Below, piece by piece: positions 15,228-23,536 of a stretch of 61,159 bases of DNA. A program made the translations under genes and the position numbers. Positions within the stretch are counted from its first letter, which is position 1, and every line of letters begins with the position of its first letter. The notes below the pieces were generated by a model, which saw only the letters and a program-made list of their open reading frames with translations, was not told the origin of the DNA and made no database searches. The DNA comes from JBFMAI01 sp964462635 (lineage in GTDB: Bacteria; Planctomycetota; Phycisphaerae; UBA1845; Fen-1342). The stretch covers positions 1 through 61,159 of the forward strand of contig CAYWYJ010000006.1 of NCBI GenBank assembly GCA_964462635.1, read 5' to 3'.

Positions 15228-18200
15228 GTGAACCTGATCCGCCTGTGCTTGCATCGCCCGGTGGGGGTGTCCGTCGGCGTGCTGCTGGTCGTCCTGTTCG
15301 GCCTGCTGTCGCTGTTCGCCATCCCCGTGCAGCTCACGCCCAACGTGGACACGCCGATCATCTCGGTGCAGACGCGGTGGCTGGGGGCCAACCCGCAGGA
15401 GATGGAGCGGGAAGTCATCGAGCGGCAGGAGGAGATGCTCCGCAGCGTGAAGGGGCTGCGGAAGATGACCAGCGAGTCGCGCGACAACCGCGGGACGATC
15501 CGGCTGGAGTTCTACCCCGACGTCAATAAGGAGACCGCGCTGCGCGACGTGACCGACAAGCTGCGGCAGGTCTCCGGTTACCCGTTGGAAGTCGATCAAC
15601 CGACCGTGCAGGCCGCCGACGCCGCCGCCGAGACGCCCATCGCCTGGCTCGTCCTGTACGCCAAGGACCCGGACGAGGAGGAGCAGGTCCGCGAACTGGA
15701 GGATTTCGCGGAGGACTACATCAAGCCCTATCTCGATCGCGTCCCAGGCGTCGCGGAAGTGGACATCTACGGCGGCAAGAAGCGGGAGATGCAGGTGCGG
15801 GTCGAGGCGGGGGCCCTCGCCGCCCGCGGCCTGACGGTCCGCGATGTGGTCACCGCGTTACGCGGCCAGAATACGAACGTCTCCGCCGGCGCCCGCGCCC
15901 AGGGCAAACGCGACTACACCGTCCGCACCGTCGGCCAGTACGCCTCCGCCGAGGAAATCCTCGACACGGTGATCGCCTACACGCCCGGCGGCCCGGTGTA
16001 CGTGCACGACGTGGCAGAAGTGGAGCTGAGCTTCCGCCGGCCCATTTCCTTCGTCCGCGCCCGGGGCAAATGGGTGTTGTCGTTGCCGGTGCGGCGGGAA
16101 GTGGGCTCGAACGTCATCACGGTCATGGAGGGGATCAAGGACGCGGTGCGGCGGGCGAACGACGAGGTGCTGCGGGCCCGTGGCCTCGAGCTGGAGCTGA
16201 CACAGGTCTACGACGAGACGGTCTACATCCACCAGTCGATCGCCATGGTGCAATGGAACATCGTGATCGGCGGGGCGCTGGCCACGGCGGTGCTGCTCTT
16301 GTTCCTGCGGGATTGGCGGGCGACCCTCGTTGTCGCGCTGGCGATTCCCGTCACGGTCATCGGGACATTCGTCGCCGTCGTGGCCTTCGGCCGCACGCTC
16401 AACGTGATCTCGCTGGCGGGCATGGCTTTCGCCGTCGGCATGGTCGTCGACAACGCCATCGTCGTGCTGGAGAACATCTACCGGCACCGGCAGATGGGCA
16501 AGGCGACGTTCCAGGCGGCGATGGACGGGGCGAACGAGGTCTGGGGCGCCGTCCTGGCCAGCACGCTGACGACGATGGCCGTTTTCATCCCGGTCATTTT
16601 CGTCCGCGAGGAGGCCGGGCAGCTCTTCCGCGACATCAGCATCGCCATTGCCACCGCCGTCGGCCTGTCGCTGATCGTCTCGGTGACGGTGATCCCGACG
16701 CTGGCGGCGCGGCTGCTGGGCGTCCGCCGCCCGCGGGACATCCCCGCCAGCGAGCGGCACCCGACGGGGCGCGTGGCGGCGGCGGTGGCGGCGCTCGTGG
16801 AGCGCGTGAACCTCCGGCCGCGCTTCCGTCTGGCGCTGATCGTGCTCATGGCCGGCGGCACGCTCGGGCTGGCCCGCCTGCTCATCCCCGATGCCACGTA
16901 CCTGCCGGCGGGCAACCGCAATCTCGTCTTCGGTTTCCTGCTGACGCCCCCGGGCTACACGCTGGGCGAGTTCGAGCGCATCGCCCGGACCATTGAGGAC
17001 GGGATTCACGCCTATTGGGAGGTCGAGCCGGGCTCGGAAGAACAGCGGCAACTTGACGCTGCCTGGCGCGAACAAACGCAGCGCATGATCGACGCCAACG
17101 CGATCCCCGACCTCGCCCAAGGCGACGGCAAGCGGCTCACGTGGCTCGAACGCGACCGCATCCGCCGCGAGTGGCTCACCCCCCCGCCGCTGATCGACCA
17201 CTTCTTCCTGGTGTCGTTCAATGGCGGCTGCTTCATGGGCGCCTCCAGCCGCGACCCGAAGCGGGTCAAGCCGCTGGTGCGCCTGCTGCAGCGCGCCGCC
17301 GGCGGCATCCCGGGCGTCTTCCCCATGTTCTTCCAGACGCAGCTTTTCACGTTTGGCGGCGGCAACACGGCGGACATTCAGATTCGCGGCGACAATCTCG
17401 ACCAGGTCATCGCTGCCTCCTCCGCCATGTACATGGAGTGCAACACGGCCTTCGGCCAGCCGCGGCCGTCGCCCACCAACTTCAACCTCGGCCGGCCCGA
17501 ACTCCAGGTCGTCCCGGACCGCGAGCGCGCGGCGGACCTCGGCCTGACCGCCGCCGATGTCGGCCAGATCGTCGAAGCCGCGGTCGATGGCGTGTATGTC
17601 GGCGACTATCGGCTGGCCGGCGGCGACACGATCGACCTGCGGCTGCTCATTCAGGGACAACTCGGCGAACCCACGCAGAAGATCGGTCAGGTGCCGATCT
17701 ACACGCCCGTCGGCGGGATCGTCCCGCTTTCCGCCGCCGTCCGGCTGATTGACACGACCGCGCTGGAGCAAATCAACCACGTCGAGCGCCAGCGGGCCGT
17801 GACGCTCACCGTCAATCCGCCGGAGGCGATGGCCCTCGAAGCCGTGATCCGCCAGATCAAAGAGGAAATCGAGCCCAAGCTGCGGCAGGAGGGGCGGATT
17901 CCCCCCGGCGTCCTCGTCAGCCTCACCGGCAACGCCGACAAGCTCGTGGCGGCCCGCAACGCGATGGTCGGCGAGTGGCGGGGGTTGACGCTTCAGACCC
18001 TGGCCAACATCGTCGGCAGCCGCTTCTTCCTGTCGGTCATCATTGTGTATCTGCTGATGGCGGCGTTGTACGAGAGTTGGATCTACCCCTTCGTCATTAT
18101 GTTCAGCGTGCCCCTGGCGGTGTTCGGCGGGTTCCTGGGGCTCTCGATCGCACACTGGGGCACTCTGCTCAGCAGCGAGCAGCCCGTGCAGCAGCTCGAC

Positions 18201-18590
18201 GTGCTCACGTTCCTGGGGTTCGTCATTCTCGTCGGCATCGTGGTCAACAACGCGATTCTGCTCGTGGACCAGTCACTCCAGAACCTCCGGCTGCACGGTC
18301 TGCGGCCGGTCGAGGCCGTCCGCGAGGCGGCCCGCGTCCGCGTGCGGCCGGTCCTGATGACCAGCCTGACGACCATCTTCGGGCAGATTCCGCTGGCGCT
18401 GTTTCCGGGGGCCGGCGGCGAGCTGTACCGCGGGCTGGCCGCGGTCATGGTCGGCGGGCTGCTCATCGCGACCGTCGGGACGCTCATTCTGGTGCCCAGC
18501 GTGCTTGGCCTGGTGCTGGACCTCCGCGAACGCATCGCTCGCGTCTTCGGCGGCGCCGCGGCCCCCGTGCCCGAGCCGCACGACCGCTGA
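15228..18590 (+). CDS. RND multidrug/solute efflux permease (AcrB/HAE1 family)
   Basis: A 1120-residue proton-driven inner-membrane exporter, somewhat longer than E. coli AcrB. Visible signatures: the N-terminal helix LCLHRPVGVSVGVLLVVLFGLLSLF, QTRWLGANPQEMEREV, porter-domain segments, the TM4 proton-relay stretch LAGMAFAVGMVVDNAIVVLENI, the second-half equivalent LGFVILVGIVVNNAILLVDQS, and VLMTSLTTIFGQIPLAL near the end. The two halves duplicate as in all RND pumps. An unusual long segment at ~590-670 (between the first-half TMs and porter subdomain) holds many charged residues. The start is GTG 15228 with GGAG 9 nt upstream. Confidence 0.95.
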   Translation: MNLIRLCLHRPVGVSVGVLLVVLFGLLSLFAIPVQLTPNVDTPIISVQTRWLGANPQEMEREVIERQEEMLRSVKGLRKMTSESRDNRGTIRLEFYPDVNKETALRDVTDKLRQVSGYPLEVDQPTVQAADAAAETPIAWLVLYAKDPDEEEQVRELEDFAEDYIKPYLDRVPGVAEVDIYGGKKREMQVRVEAGALAARGLTVRDVVTALRGQNTNVSAGARAQGKRDYTVRTVGQYASAEEILDTVIAYTPGGPVYVHDVAEVELSFRRPISFVRARGKWVLSLPVRREVGSNVITVMEGIKDAVRRANDEVLRARGLELELTQVYDETVYIHQSIAMVQWNIVIGGALATAVLLLFLRDWRATLVVALAIPVTVIGTFVAVVAFGRTLNVISLAGMAFAVGMVVDNAIVVLENIYRHRQMGKATFQAAMDGANEVWGAVLASTLTTMAVFIPVIFVREEAGQLFRDISIAIATAVGLSLIVSVTVIPTLAARLLGVRRPRDIPASERHPTGRVAAAVAALVERVNLRPRFRLALIVLMAGGTLGLARLLIPDATYLPAGNRNLVFGFLLTPPGYTLGEFERIARTIEDGIHAYWEVEPGSEEQRQLDAAWREQTQRMIDANAIPDLAQGDGKRLTWLERDRIRREWLTPPPLIDHFFLVSFNGGCFMGASSRDPKRVKPLVRLLQRAAGGIPGVFPMFFQTQLFTFGGGNTADIQIRGDNLDQVIAASSAMYMECNTAFGQPRPSPTNFNLGRPELQVVPDRERAADLGLTAADVGQIVEAAVDGVYVGDYRLAGGDTIDLRLLIQGQLGEPTQKIGQVPIYTPVGGIVPLSAAVRLIDTTALEQINHVERQRAVTLTVNPPEAMALEAVIRQIKEEIEPKLRQEGRIPPGVLVSLTGNADKLVAARNAMVGEWRGLTLQTLANIVGSRFFLSVIIVYLLMAALYESWIYPFVIMFSVPLAVFGGFLGLSIAHWGTLLSSEQPVQQLDVLTFLGFVILVGIVVNNAILLVDQSLQNLRLHGLRPVEAVREAARVRVRPVLMTSLTTIFGQIPLALFPGAGGELYRGLAAVMVGGLLIATVGTLILVPSVLGLVLDLRERIARVFGGAAAPVPEPHDR

Positions 18591-18602
18591 CGCCGATAGG
18601 CA

Positions 18603-18608
18603 TATACT
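18603..18608 (+). promoter_or_regulatory. Putative -10 box (TATACT) abutting the GT9 start
   Basis: TATACT ends 7 nt before the ATG at 18616, which would give a leaderless transcript. No clear -35 is visible. Read-through from the RND operon, whose last stop is 25 nt upstream, is the alternative. Confidence 0.35.
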
Positions 18609-18615
18609 TCGCGGC

Positions 18616-20004
18616 ATGAGCAGCGATGACGAGGCGCCCGACCACGGCCGGTACGGAGCCCGGCCGCTACACGCTGACGGCCGGTACGGAGCCCGGCCGC
18701 TACAGGCGGGCGGGACGCCCGAATGTCCCAGTAGCGCCGGACCGGAGCTTGCCCGCCGTGGCGGGAGTCCGGCGTCGCGGAGGCCCATGCCGAGCGGAAC
18801 ACCGACAGGCCCCCGCGCGGGCGCGTCGCCGCGGCGGATACTCATCATCAAACCGAGCTCCCTCGGCGACCTTGTCCATGCCCTGCCCGTGCTGGCGTTG
18901 CTGCGGGAAACGTGGCCGCGGGCGCACATCGCCTGGCTGGTCGGGACCGCCTTCGCCCCTCTGCTCGACGGTCACCCGCTGCTCGACGAGGTGATCGTGT
19001 TCGATCGCCGGCGTTTCGGCCGCCTGCTGCAAAGTCGACGCATCCTGGCGGACTTCGGCCGCTTCGTCTGGCAATTGCGGCGGCGGCGCTTCGATCTGGT
19101 GATCGACTTGCAGGGGTTGGTGCGCAGCGGCTTTCTCGCCTGGGCCAGCGGGGCGCCGCGCCGCGTCGGCTTCGCCCGGGCCCGCGAGCTGGCCCCGCTG
19201 TTCTACTCCCGGCGTGTCGCCTGCCCGCCCGACGCCACCCACGCCGTGGACAAGAACCTGCACTTGGCCGAGGTGCTGTGTCGCCCTGTCGCCGCCGGCG
19301 CCACCGATCAGAACGCGAAGCGCCAGCGAGCACCGCAGCACGCCGCGCTCGCTGGCGCTTCGCGTTCCGACACCCGCTGCGTGCCCGGCCACGGGGCGGC
19401 GAGCTTCCCCCTGGGCCTGCGCCACGAGGAACTGGCCGCGGCCAGGCGACTGCTCGCTGATGCCGCCGGGCGACCGCTCGATACCTTCATGGCGCTTCTG
19501 CCGGGGGCCCGCTGGGAATCGAAGCGCTGGCCGGGGGACCGTTTCGCCGCCCTGATCGACCGCCTGCACGCGGAGGGGCTGCCGCCGGTCGTGCTGGCGG
19601 GCGGGTCGGATGATCGGACGTTGGCGGAGCAAATCGCGTCCGCGTGCGCCGCGCCCGTGACCAACCTCGTGGGGCGGACCACGCTGCGTGAACTCAGCGC
19701 CCTGCTCGCGCTGTCCACTCTCGTAATCTGCCAGGACTCGGGGCCGATGCACATCGCCGCCGCCCTGGACAAGCCGCTCGTTGCGCTCTTTGGCCCGACC
19801 AGCCCGGCCCGGACGGGGCCGTATTCGTGGGCGGCCCGCGTCGTGGCCCTCCCGCTCGACTGTGCCCCGTGTTATCGGCGCCAGTGCCCACTGGGCCACC
19901 ACGCCTGCCTGAAGCGCCTGGAAGTCGACGCCGTGCTCGCCGCGGTCCGGGAGCGGTGGAACACGGCGGAACGATTCGCCTCTGCCGCGTTGGTACAAGG
20001 CTGA
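18616..20004 (+). CDS. GT9 glycosyltransferase, heptosyltransferase (WaaC/WaaF)-like, carrying repeat insertions
   Basis: A 462-residue ADP-heptose-type transferase expected to extend the LPS inner core. The core starts RILIIKPSSLGDLVHALPVL (from ~77), then FDLVIDLQGLVRSG, LLPGARWESKRWP, and DSGPMHIAAALDKPLVALFGPTSPARTGPY. It ends with a Cys/His cluster CAPCYRRQCPLGHHAC. The N-terminal 57 residues are encoded by dispersed repeats, including two perfect 27-bp copies giving GRYGARPL twice. Residues ~232-251 come from a 57-nt perfect hairpin. All are in frame. The ATG at 18616 keeps these N-terminal repeats coding. The in-frame ATG at 18787 (GGAGG upstream, but only 3 nt away) would leave them untranslated, and is quite possible. 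Confidence 0.88.
   Translation: MSSDDEAPDHGRYGARPLHADGRYGARPLQAGGTPECPSSAGPELARRGGSPASRRPMPSGTPTGPRAGASPRRILIIKPSSLGDLVHALPVLALLRETWPRAHIAWLVGTAFAPLLDGHPLLDEVIVFDRRRFGRLLQSRRILADFGRFVWQLRRRRFDLVIDLQGLVRSGFLAWASGAPRRVGFARARELAPLFYSRRVACPPDATHAVDKNLHLAEVLCRPVAAGATDQNAKRQRAPQHAALAGASRSDTRCVPGHGAASFPLGLRHEELAAARRLLADAAGRPLDTFMALLPGARWESKRWPGDRFAALIDRLHAEGLPPVVLAGGSDDRTLAEQIASACAAPVTNLVGRTTLRELSALLALSTLVICQDSGPMHIAAALDKPLVALFGPTSPARTGPYSWAARVVALPLDCAPCYRRQCPLGHHACLKRLEVDAVLAAVRERWNTAERFASAALVQG
18644..18774. repeat. Composite repeat C-C-D at the 5' end of the GT9 gene
   Basis: Two identical 27-bp units beginning ACGGCCGGTACGGAGCCCGG (18644-18670 and 18677-18703) are followed by family D, GTAGCGCCGGACCGGAGCTT ... 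GGCGGGAGTCCGGCG (18731-18774). The same C then D order recurs at 30.13-30.39 kb, where unit D has a 27-nt insertion. Confidence 0.8.
19311..19367. repeat. Perfect 21-bp-stem hairpin inside the GT9 coding sequence
   Basis: The arm 19311-19331 (GAACGCGAAGCGCCAGCGAG and one more C) is exactly complementary to 19347-19367, with a 15-nt loop. Total length is 57 nt, or 19 codons, so the frame is preserved. The encoded AKRQRAPQHAALAGASRS has no counterpart in GT9 enzymes, which marks it as an insertion. Confidence 0.8.
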
Positions 20005-20123
20005 ACCGACGGCCGCGCCCGATCTCAAGTCAAGCCTCCCCTGCGAACAGCCGACCCGATAAGCGAGGCGGGAAGTCGCCGTTGTCGACCGACCGGTCGG
20101 CCCGCGGCCATTGGAGCCCGACT

Positions 20124-21659
20124 ATGCGTACTGATCTCCTGCGCCCCTCCCGTGCCGTCTGGCCCACCGCGCTGCTCATCGCCGGCCTGGCCAGTTGCGC
20201 CCCGGAGTACCGCTGGTGCCTGCTCGACGGACACTGCGGCAACGGCACCGTCGCCGGCAGCGTCTTCACAACCGACCGCACCACCGGCAGCTTCACTGCC
20301 GTGCTTCTTCAGGGACGGACGTTCATCGAGGGCCGCGTGGTCAACACGGTCACGTACCTGCCCAGCGACATGACTCGCCGGCCGATCCTGATCGACTTCA
20401 ACAACGACCGCAAAGTGGACCCGATCGTCGGCTACAACCATGACAAGGTCGGCATCATCCAGATCCTGCTCAGCTACGGCGACGCCGACACCGTGCAGTA
20501 TGCCAGCCTGACGCTGGACGGCGGTGAGAACCCCTGGGCCGACATGCAGGACGTTGCGGTCGGGGACATCGACGGCGACGGCTGCCTCGACATCATCGCC
20601 GCCACGCGCGATGGCGTCGTGTACATGCACCACCCGTCGAATCCGCGGCGGACGCACGTGCTGCCGGAATGGGGGCAACCCGAGGGCGATCTGGAGCTCA
20701 TTGACCAGACGACGGAGATGCTGACCAACGACGAGCTGACCGCCATCCTGGCCCAGACCCTGGGCCCCGGCGCGAACCTGGACAACTACATCATCACCGT
20801 GGAACAGGGCTACACCCGCGTCGAGATCGCCGACTTTGACAACGACGGCGACAACGACGTCGCCGCCGCCCGGCGACTCAAGGTCAGCCTGGAGCCAAAA
20901 CCCGACACGCCGGTGGAACCCATCGAGATCGTGGCCGGGTCCATCCAGGTGTTGCTGAACCCCGGCGCGGTCGTCAACGGCCAGGGGTGGACGGCGCTGG
21001 TGGTCGGGCAGCACGAACGACACACCGTGCTCGACCGCGAAGGCGCCCGCGACCTGCGGGCGTTCGACCTGGACGGCGACGGCGACCTCGACCTGATCTC
21101 TACCGCCACCGACGACGCCAACGTGCAAGTCGCCTGGTTTGAGAACCCCGGCGGCCCCGGGGCCCTCGATCCGGCCGAGGTGTGGCCCCAGCACCGCATC
21201 GGCAGCGTGCGCGGGGCGTACACCATCGACGTGGCCGATGTCACCGGCGACGACCGCGTGGACGTCATCGCCACCAGCCCCGACCAGATGCAACTCGTCG
21301 TCTTCGTGCAGCCCGAGTCGGTCTCGGACCGCGGCTACGACTGGTACACCGTGCCCATCGTCAACTTCGAGTCCTTTGAACCGCGCTCGGTCCGCGCGAT
21401 CGACGTGGACAACGACGGCGTCCTGGAACTGGTCGTTGGCGGCACCGGCGGCGCGGTCCGCTACTACGAGCCCGGCCTGTCGCCGTTCGACGAGTGGGTC
21501 GGCCACGTGGTCGTGACCTTCGACCCGCCCGGCGATGTCGGCCTGCTGGGCTACGGCGACGTGGACGGCGACGGCGACATCGACCTGGTGGCCGTTATCG
21601 ACGCCGACGACGTCAACGCCAATCGTGTGACCTGGGTCCGCAACGAGTTGATTCGGTAA
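20124..21659 (+). CDS. FG-GAP/VCBS-repeat lipoprotein
   Basis: A 511-residue protein with a lipoprotein signal (LLIAGLASC, Cys at ~25). At least seven calcium-loop repeats follow: DFNNDRKVDPIVGY, GDIDGDGCLDIIAAT, DFDNDGDNDVAAAR, DLDGDGDLDLISTA, DVTGDDRVDVIATS, DVDNDGVLELVVGG and DVDGDGDIDLVAVI. This indicates an integrin-alpha-like beta-propeller on the cell surface or in the periplasm. GGAG 9 nt upstream supports the ATG at 20124. A 12-bp palindrome CCGACCGGTCGG (20089-20100) lies just upstream. The function is probably binding rather than catalysis. Confidence 0.88.
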   Translation: MRTDLLRPSRAVWPTALLIAGLASCAPEYRWCLLDGHCGNGTVAGSVFTTDRTTGSFTAVLLQGRTFIEGRVVNTVTYLPSDMTRRPILIDFNNDRKVDPIVGYNHDKVGIIQILLSYGDADTVQYASLTLDGGENPWADMQDVAVGDIDGDGCLDIIAATRDGVVYMHHPSNPRRTHVLPEWGQPEGDLELIDQTTEMLTNDELTAILAQTLGPGANLDNYIITVEQGYTRVEIADFDNDGDNDVAAARRLKVSLEPKPDTPVEPIEIVAGSIQVLLNPGAVVNGQGWTALVVGQHERHTVLDREGARDLRAFDLDGDGDLDLISTATDDANVQVAWFENPGGPGALDPAEVWPQHRIGSVRGAYTIDVADVTGDDRVDVIATSPDQMQLVVFVQPESVSDRGYDWYTVPIVNFESFEPRSVRAIDVDNDGVLELVVGGTGGAVRYYEPGLSPFDEWVGHVVVTFDPPGDVGLLGYGDVDGDGDIDLVAVIDADDVNANRVTWVRNELIR

Positions 21660-21690
21660 CCGGGGCCCCGCCCCCGTGGAGAGTGCGCTC

Positions 21691-23274
21691 ATGATTCGTC
21701 GCTCCCCCATCCACCGCCCGTGGCTGTCGCGGCCCGCTTCGACGCTCCTCGCGGCCCTCGTGCTGGTCGGCGCGGCCCGCGCCCAGAGCGGGCTGGTGCT
21801 GCGATACCAGTTGCTGGAACTGAAGGGCGCGGAAACCGGCTCGACCCGGGCCTATGCCATCAACAACACCGGCCAGGTGGTCGGGTACATCGAGGTGGGC
21901 GGCAAGAAACACTCCGCGCACTGGCACAACCGGGTCACCACCGACCTGCACGGCACGGTCCACTACGACCTCCAGCACCCCTACCCCCTGTTCAACCAGG
22001 ACTACAGCGAGGCTTTCGACATCTCGGACGCGGACCAGGTCATCGGTACCGCCCGCATCAGCATCGACTGCCCGCCCGACATCATCATCACCAACGCCTT
22101 CATCGTCCGCCCCGCCGTGCTGACCGACCTGGCGACGCCCTACCCCGGCGACGCCCTGACGAACCTGCGGACCTTCGGCAACCCGTGCGACACAGCCTAT
22201 GACAGCGCCGCGACGGGCGTGAGCAACAGCAACCACGTGGTGGGCTGGGCGGACCGCTCCGACGGCGTCACGCACGCGTTCCTGGTGCGGCCGACCGGCG
22301 GCCAGTTCTTCACCGACCAGAACGTCGATCTCGTAAACGACCTGATGATCGATCTCGGCACGCTCCAGGCCTCCGACCCCGTGAGCAGCGCCACGGCGGT
22401 GAACGACGACGGCGAAGTCACCGGCTACTCCTACACCACTGTCAGCGGGCGGGCGGCGTACCGCGCCTTCCTGCTCACCCCGCTGGACAACAACCACGAC
22501 GGCGTCCCCGATCAGTGGTTCCTGGACGCCGGCGACGGCGCCAACGCCCTGATGATCGACCTCGGCACGCTCGGCGGCTCCAATAGCTGGGGGCGCGCCA
22601 TCAGCAACACCGGCGTGATCGTCGGCGAGTCGGACCTCGACATGCCCACCGGCGAGCACTACACCCGCGCGTTCCGCTGGGTCAACGGCATCATGACGGA
22701 CCTCGGCACACTCCGTGACGACCCCAATCACGGCTTCAGCTCCGCGTCGGGCATCAACGACACCGGCGTCATCGTGGGCTGGGCGGAGAACGAGGCCCGC
22801 GAACGCCGGGCCTTCATCTGGCAGCGCGGCCGAATGCAGGACCTGAACGAGCTCCTGTACCTGAAGACCGAGTCCGGTTCGACCATCACCCCGTCCATCA
22901 CCCTGACCGAGGCCCGCGACATCAATGACGACGGCGTGATCGTCGGCTGGGGCAACGTCAAAGGCACCCAGGGCGCGACCACGCGCGGCTTCCTGCTCAT
23001 CCCCACCCTGATCGACCCCGCCGAACTCGAGGAGGACGAGAACAACGGCAACGGCGGGACCGGCGGGACCGGCGGAAACTACAACGGCGTCCCCGTCTTC
23101 GGACCGCCGACGACGTCCGACAACGGCGAGCCGAATCAGCCGGGCACACCCACGACCCCCGGTTCGTCCTTCCTGGGACTGTGCGGCAGCGGCACGCTGA
23201 CCGTGCTGCCGCTGACGATACTGGGCTTGTGCGGCCGGCGCCTCACCGCGCGCCGCCGGTCACCACGCGACTAG
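21691..23274 (+). CDS. HAF-repeat secreted protein with C-terminal membrane/sorting tail
   Basis: A 527-residue exported protein. A signal peptide (ending GAARAQS) precedes at least six HAF-type repeats such as AYAINNTGQVVGY, FDISDADQVIGTA, TAVNDDGEVTGYS, SGINDTGVIVGWA and RDINDDGVIVGWG. Each repeat contributes a propeller blade. A low-complexity Asn/Gly linker (NNGNGGTGGTGGN) leads to a C-terminal anchor: PGSSFLGLCGSG, a hydrophobic stretch (TLTVLPLTILGL), then CGRRLTARRR. That layout of motif, helix and basic end resembles MYXO-CTERM/PEP-CTERM sorting signals. The ATG at 21691 has GGAGAG 7 nt upstream; an in-frame GTG at 21676 is less likely. It follows the FG-GAP gene by 31 nt. Confidence 0.85.
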   Translation: MIRRSPIHRPWLSRPASTLLAALVLVGAARAQSGLVLRYQLLELKGAETGSTRAYAINNTGQVVGYIEVGGKKHSAHWHNRVTTDLHGTVHYDLQHPYPLFNQDYSEAFDISDADQVIGTARISIDCPPDIIITNAFIVRPAVLTDLATPYPGDALTNLRTFGNPCDTAYDSAATGVSNSNHVVGWADRSDGVTHAFLVRPTGGQFFTDQNVDLVNDLMIDLGTLQASDPVSSATAVNDDGEVTGYSYTTVSGRAAYRAFLLTPLDNNHDGVPDQWFLDAGDGANALMIDLGTLGGSNSWGRAISNTGVIVGESDLDMPTGEHYTRAFRWVNGIMTDLGTLRDDPNHGFSSASGINDTGVIVGWAENEARERRAFIWQRGRMQDLNELLYLKTESGSTITPSITLTEARDINDDGVIVGWGNVKGTQGATTRGFLLIPTLIDPAELEEDENNGNGGTGGTGGNYNGVPVFGPPTTSDNGEPNQPGTPTTPGSSFLGLCGSGTLTVLPLTILGLCGRRLTARRRSPRD

Positions 23275-23285
23275 GAGCCGCGCTA

Positions 23286-23319
23286 CCCCCCTCCCTCCCA
23301 GGGAGGGGTTGGGGGAGGG
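23286..23319. repeat. Family F hairpin repeat (copy F1)
   Basis: CCCCCTCCCTCCCAGGGAGG followed by GGTTGGGGGAGGG. It lies between the convergent HAF-protein and binding-protein genes. Copies F3 and F4 occupy equivalent convergent gaps. Confidence 0.8.
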
Positions 23320-23412
23320 TTGGAGCTGCCGGTCAACGCCGAACCTTCGACTTCGCCGTACACGCCCGATCCCGTCCCCGGTGGCCGCCGAGCCACTTGG
23401 CAAGGCGCAGCC

Positions 23413-23512
23413 CCAGTGCTGAGCCGCGGCTCAGCAGGAGCTTCGCCCTCCCGCGCGCCCACAAGGGGAAGGGAGGGCGAGCCTCCTGGCGAGCCGGGAT
23501 CGCCCTCTCCAG
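23413..23512. repeat. Family A core copies, degenerate (A5)
   Basis: GAGCCGCGGCTCAGCAGGAG...CGCCCTCCC followed by GGGAGGGCGAGCCTCCTGGCGAGCC...CGCCCTCTCC: two head-to-head A-like cores without the terminal AAATGGG repeats. They lie in the 262-bp convergent gap. Confidence 0.6.
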
Positions 23513-23536
23513 GTGCTTCGCGGTCGCGGCGTTGTT

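Noticed and set aside
15858..18155. 765-residue frame antisense to the RND permease
   Set aside because: Translation is His/Asp/Arg/Gly-rich with no hydrophobic helices or motifs. The plus-strand RND signatures are unambiguous.
18616..18786. Reading the GT9 N-terminal repeats as a functional repeat domain
   Set aside because: The same DNA occurs outside genes at 30.1-30.4 kb, so the peptide is a by-product of repeat DNA even if translated.
19827..20123. N-terminal extension of the FG-GAP protein
   Set aside because: The extension overlaps the end of the GT9 gene. The lipoprotein signal and GGAG site place the start at 20124.
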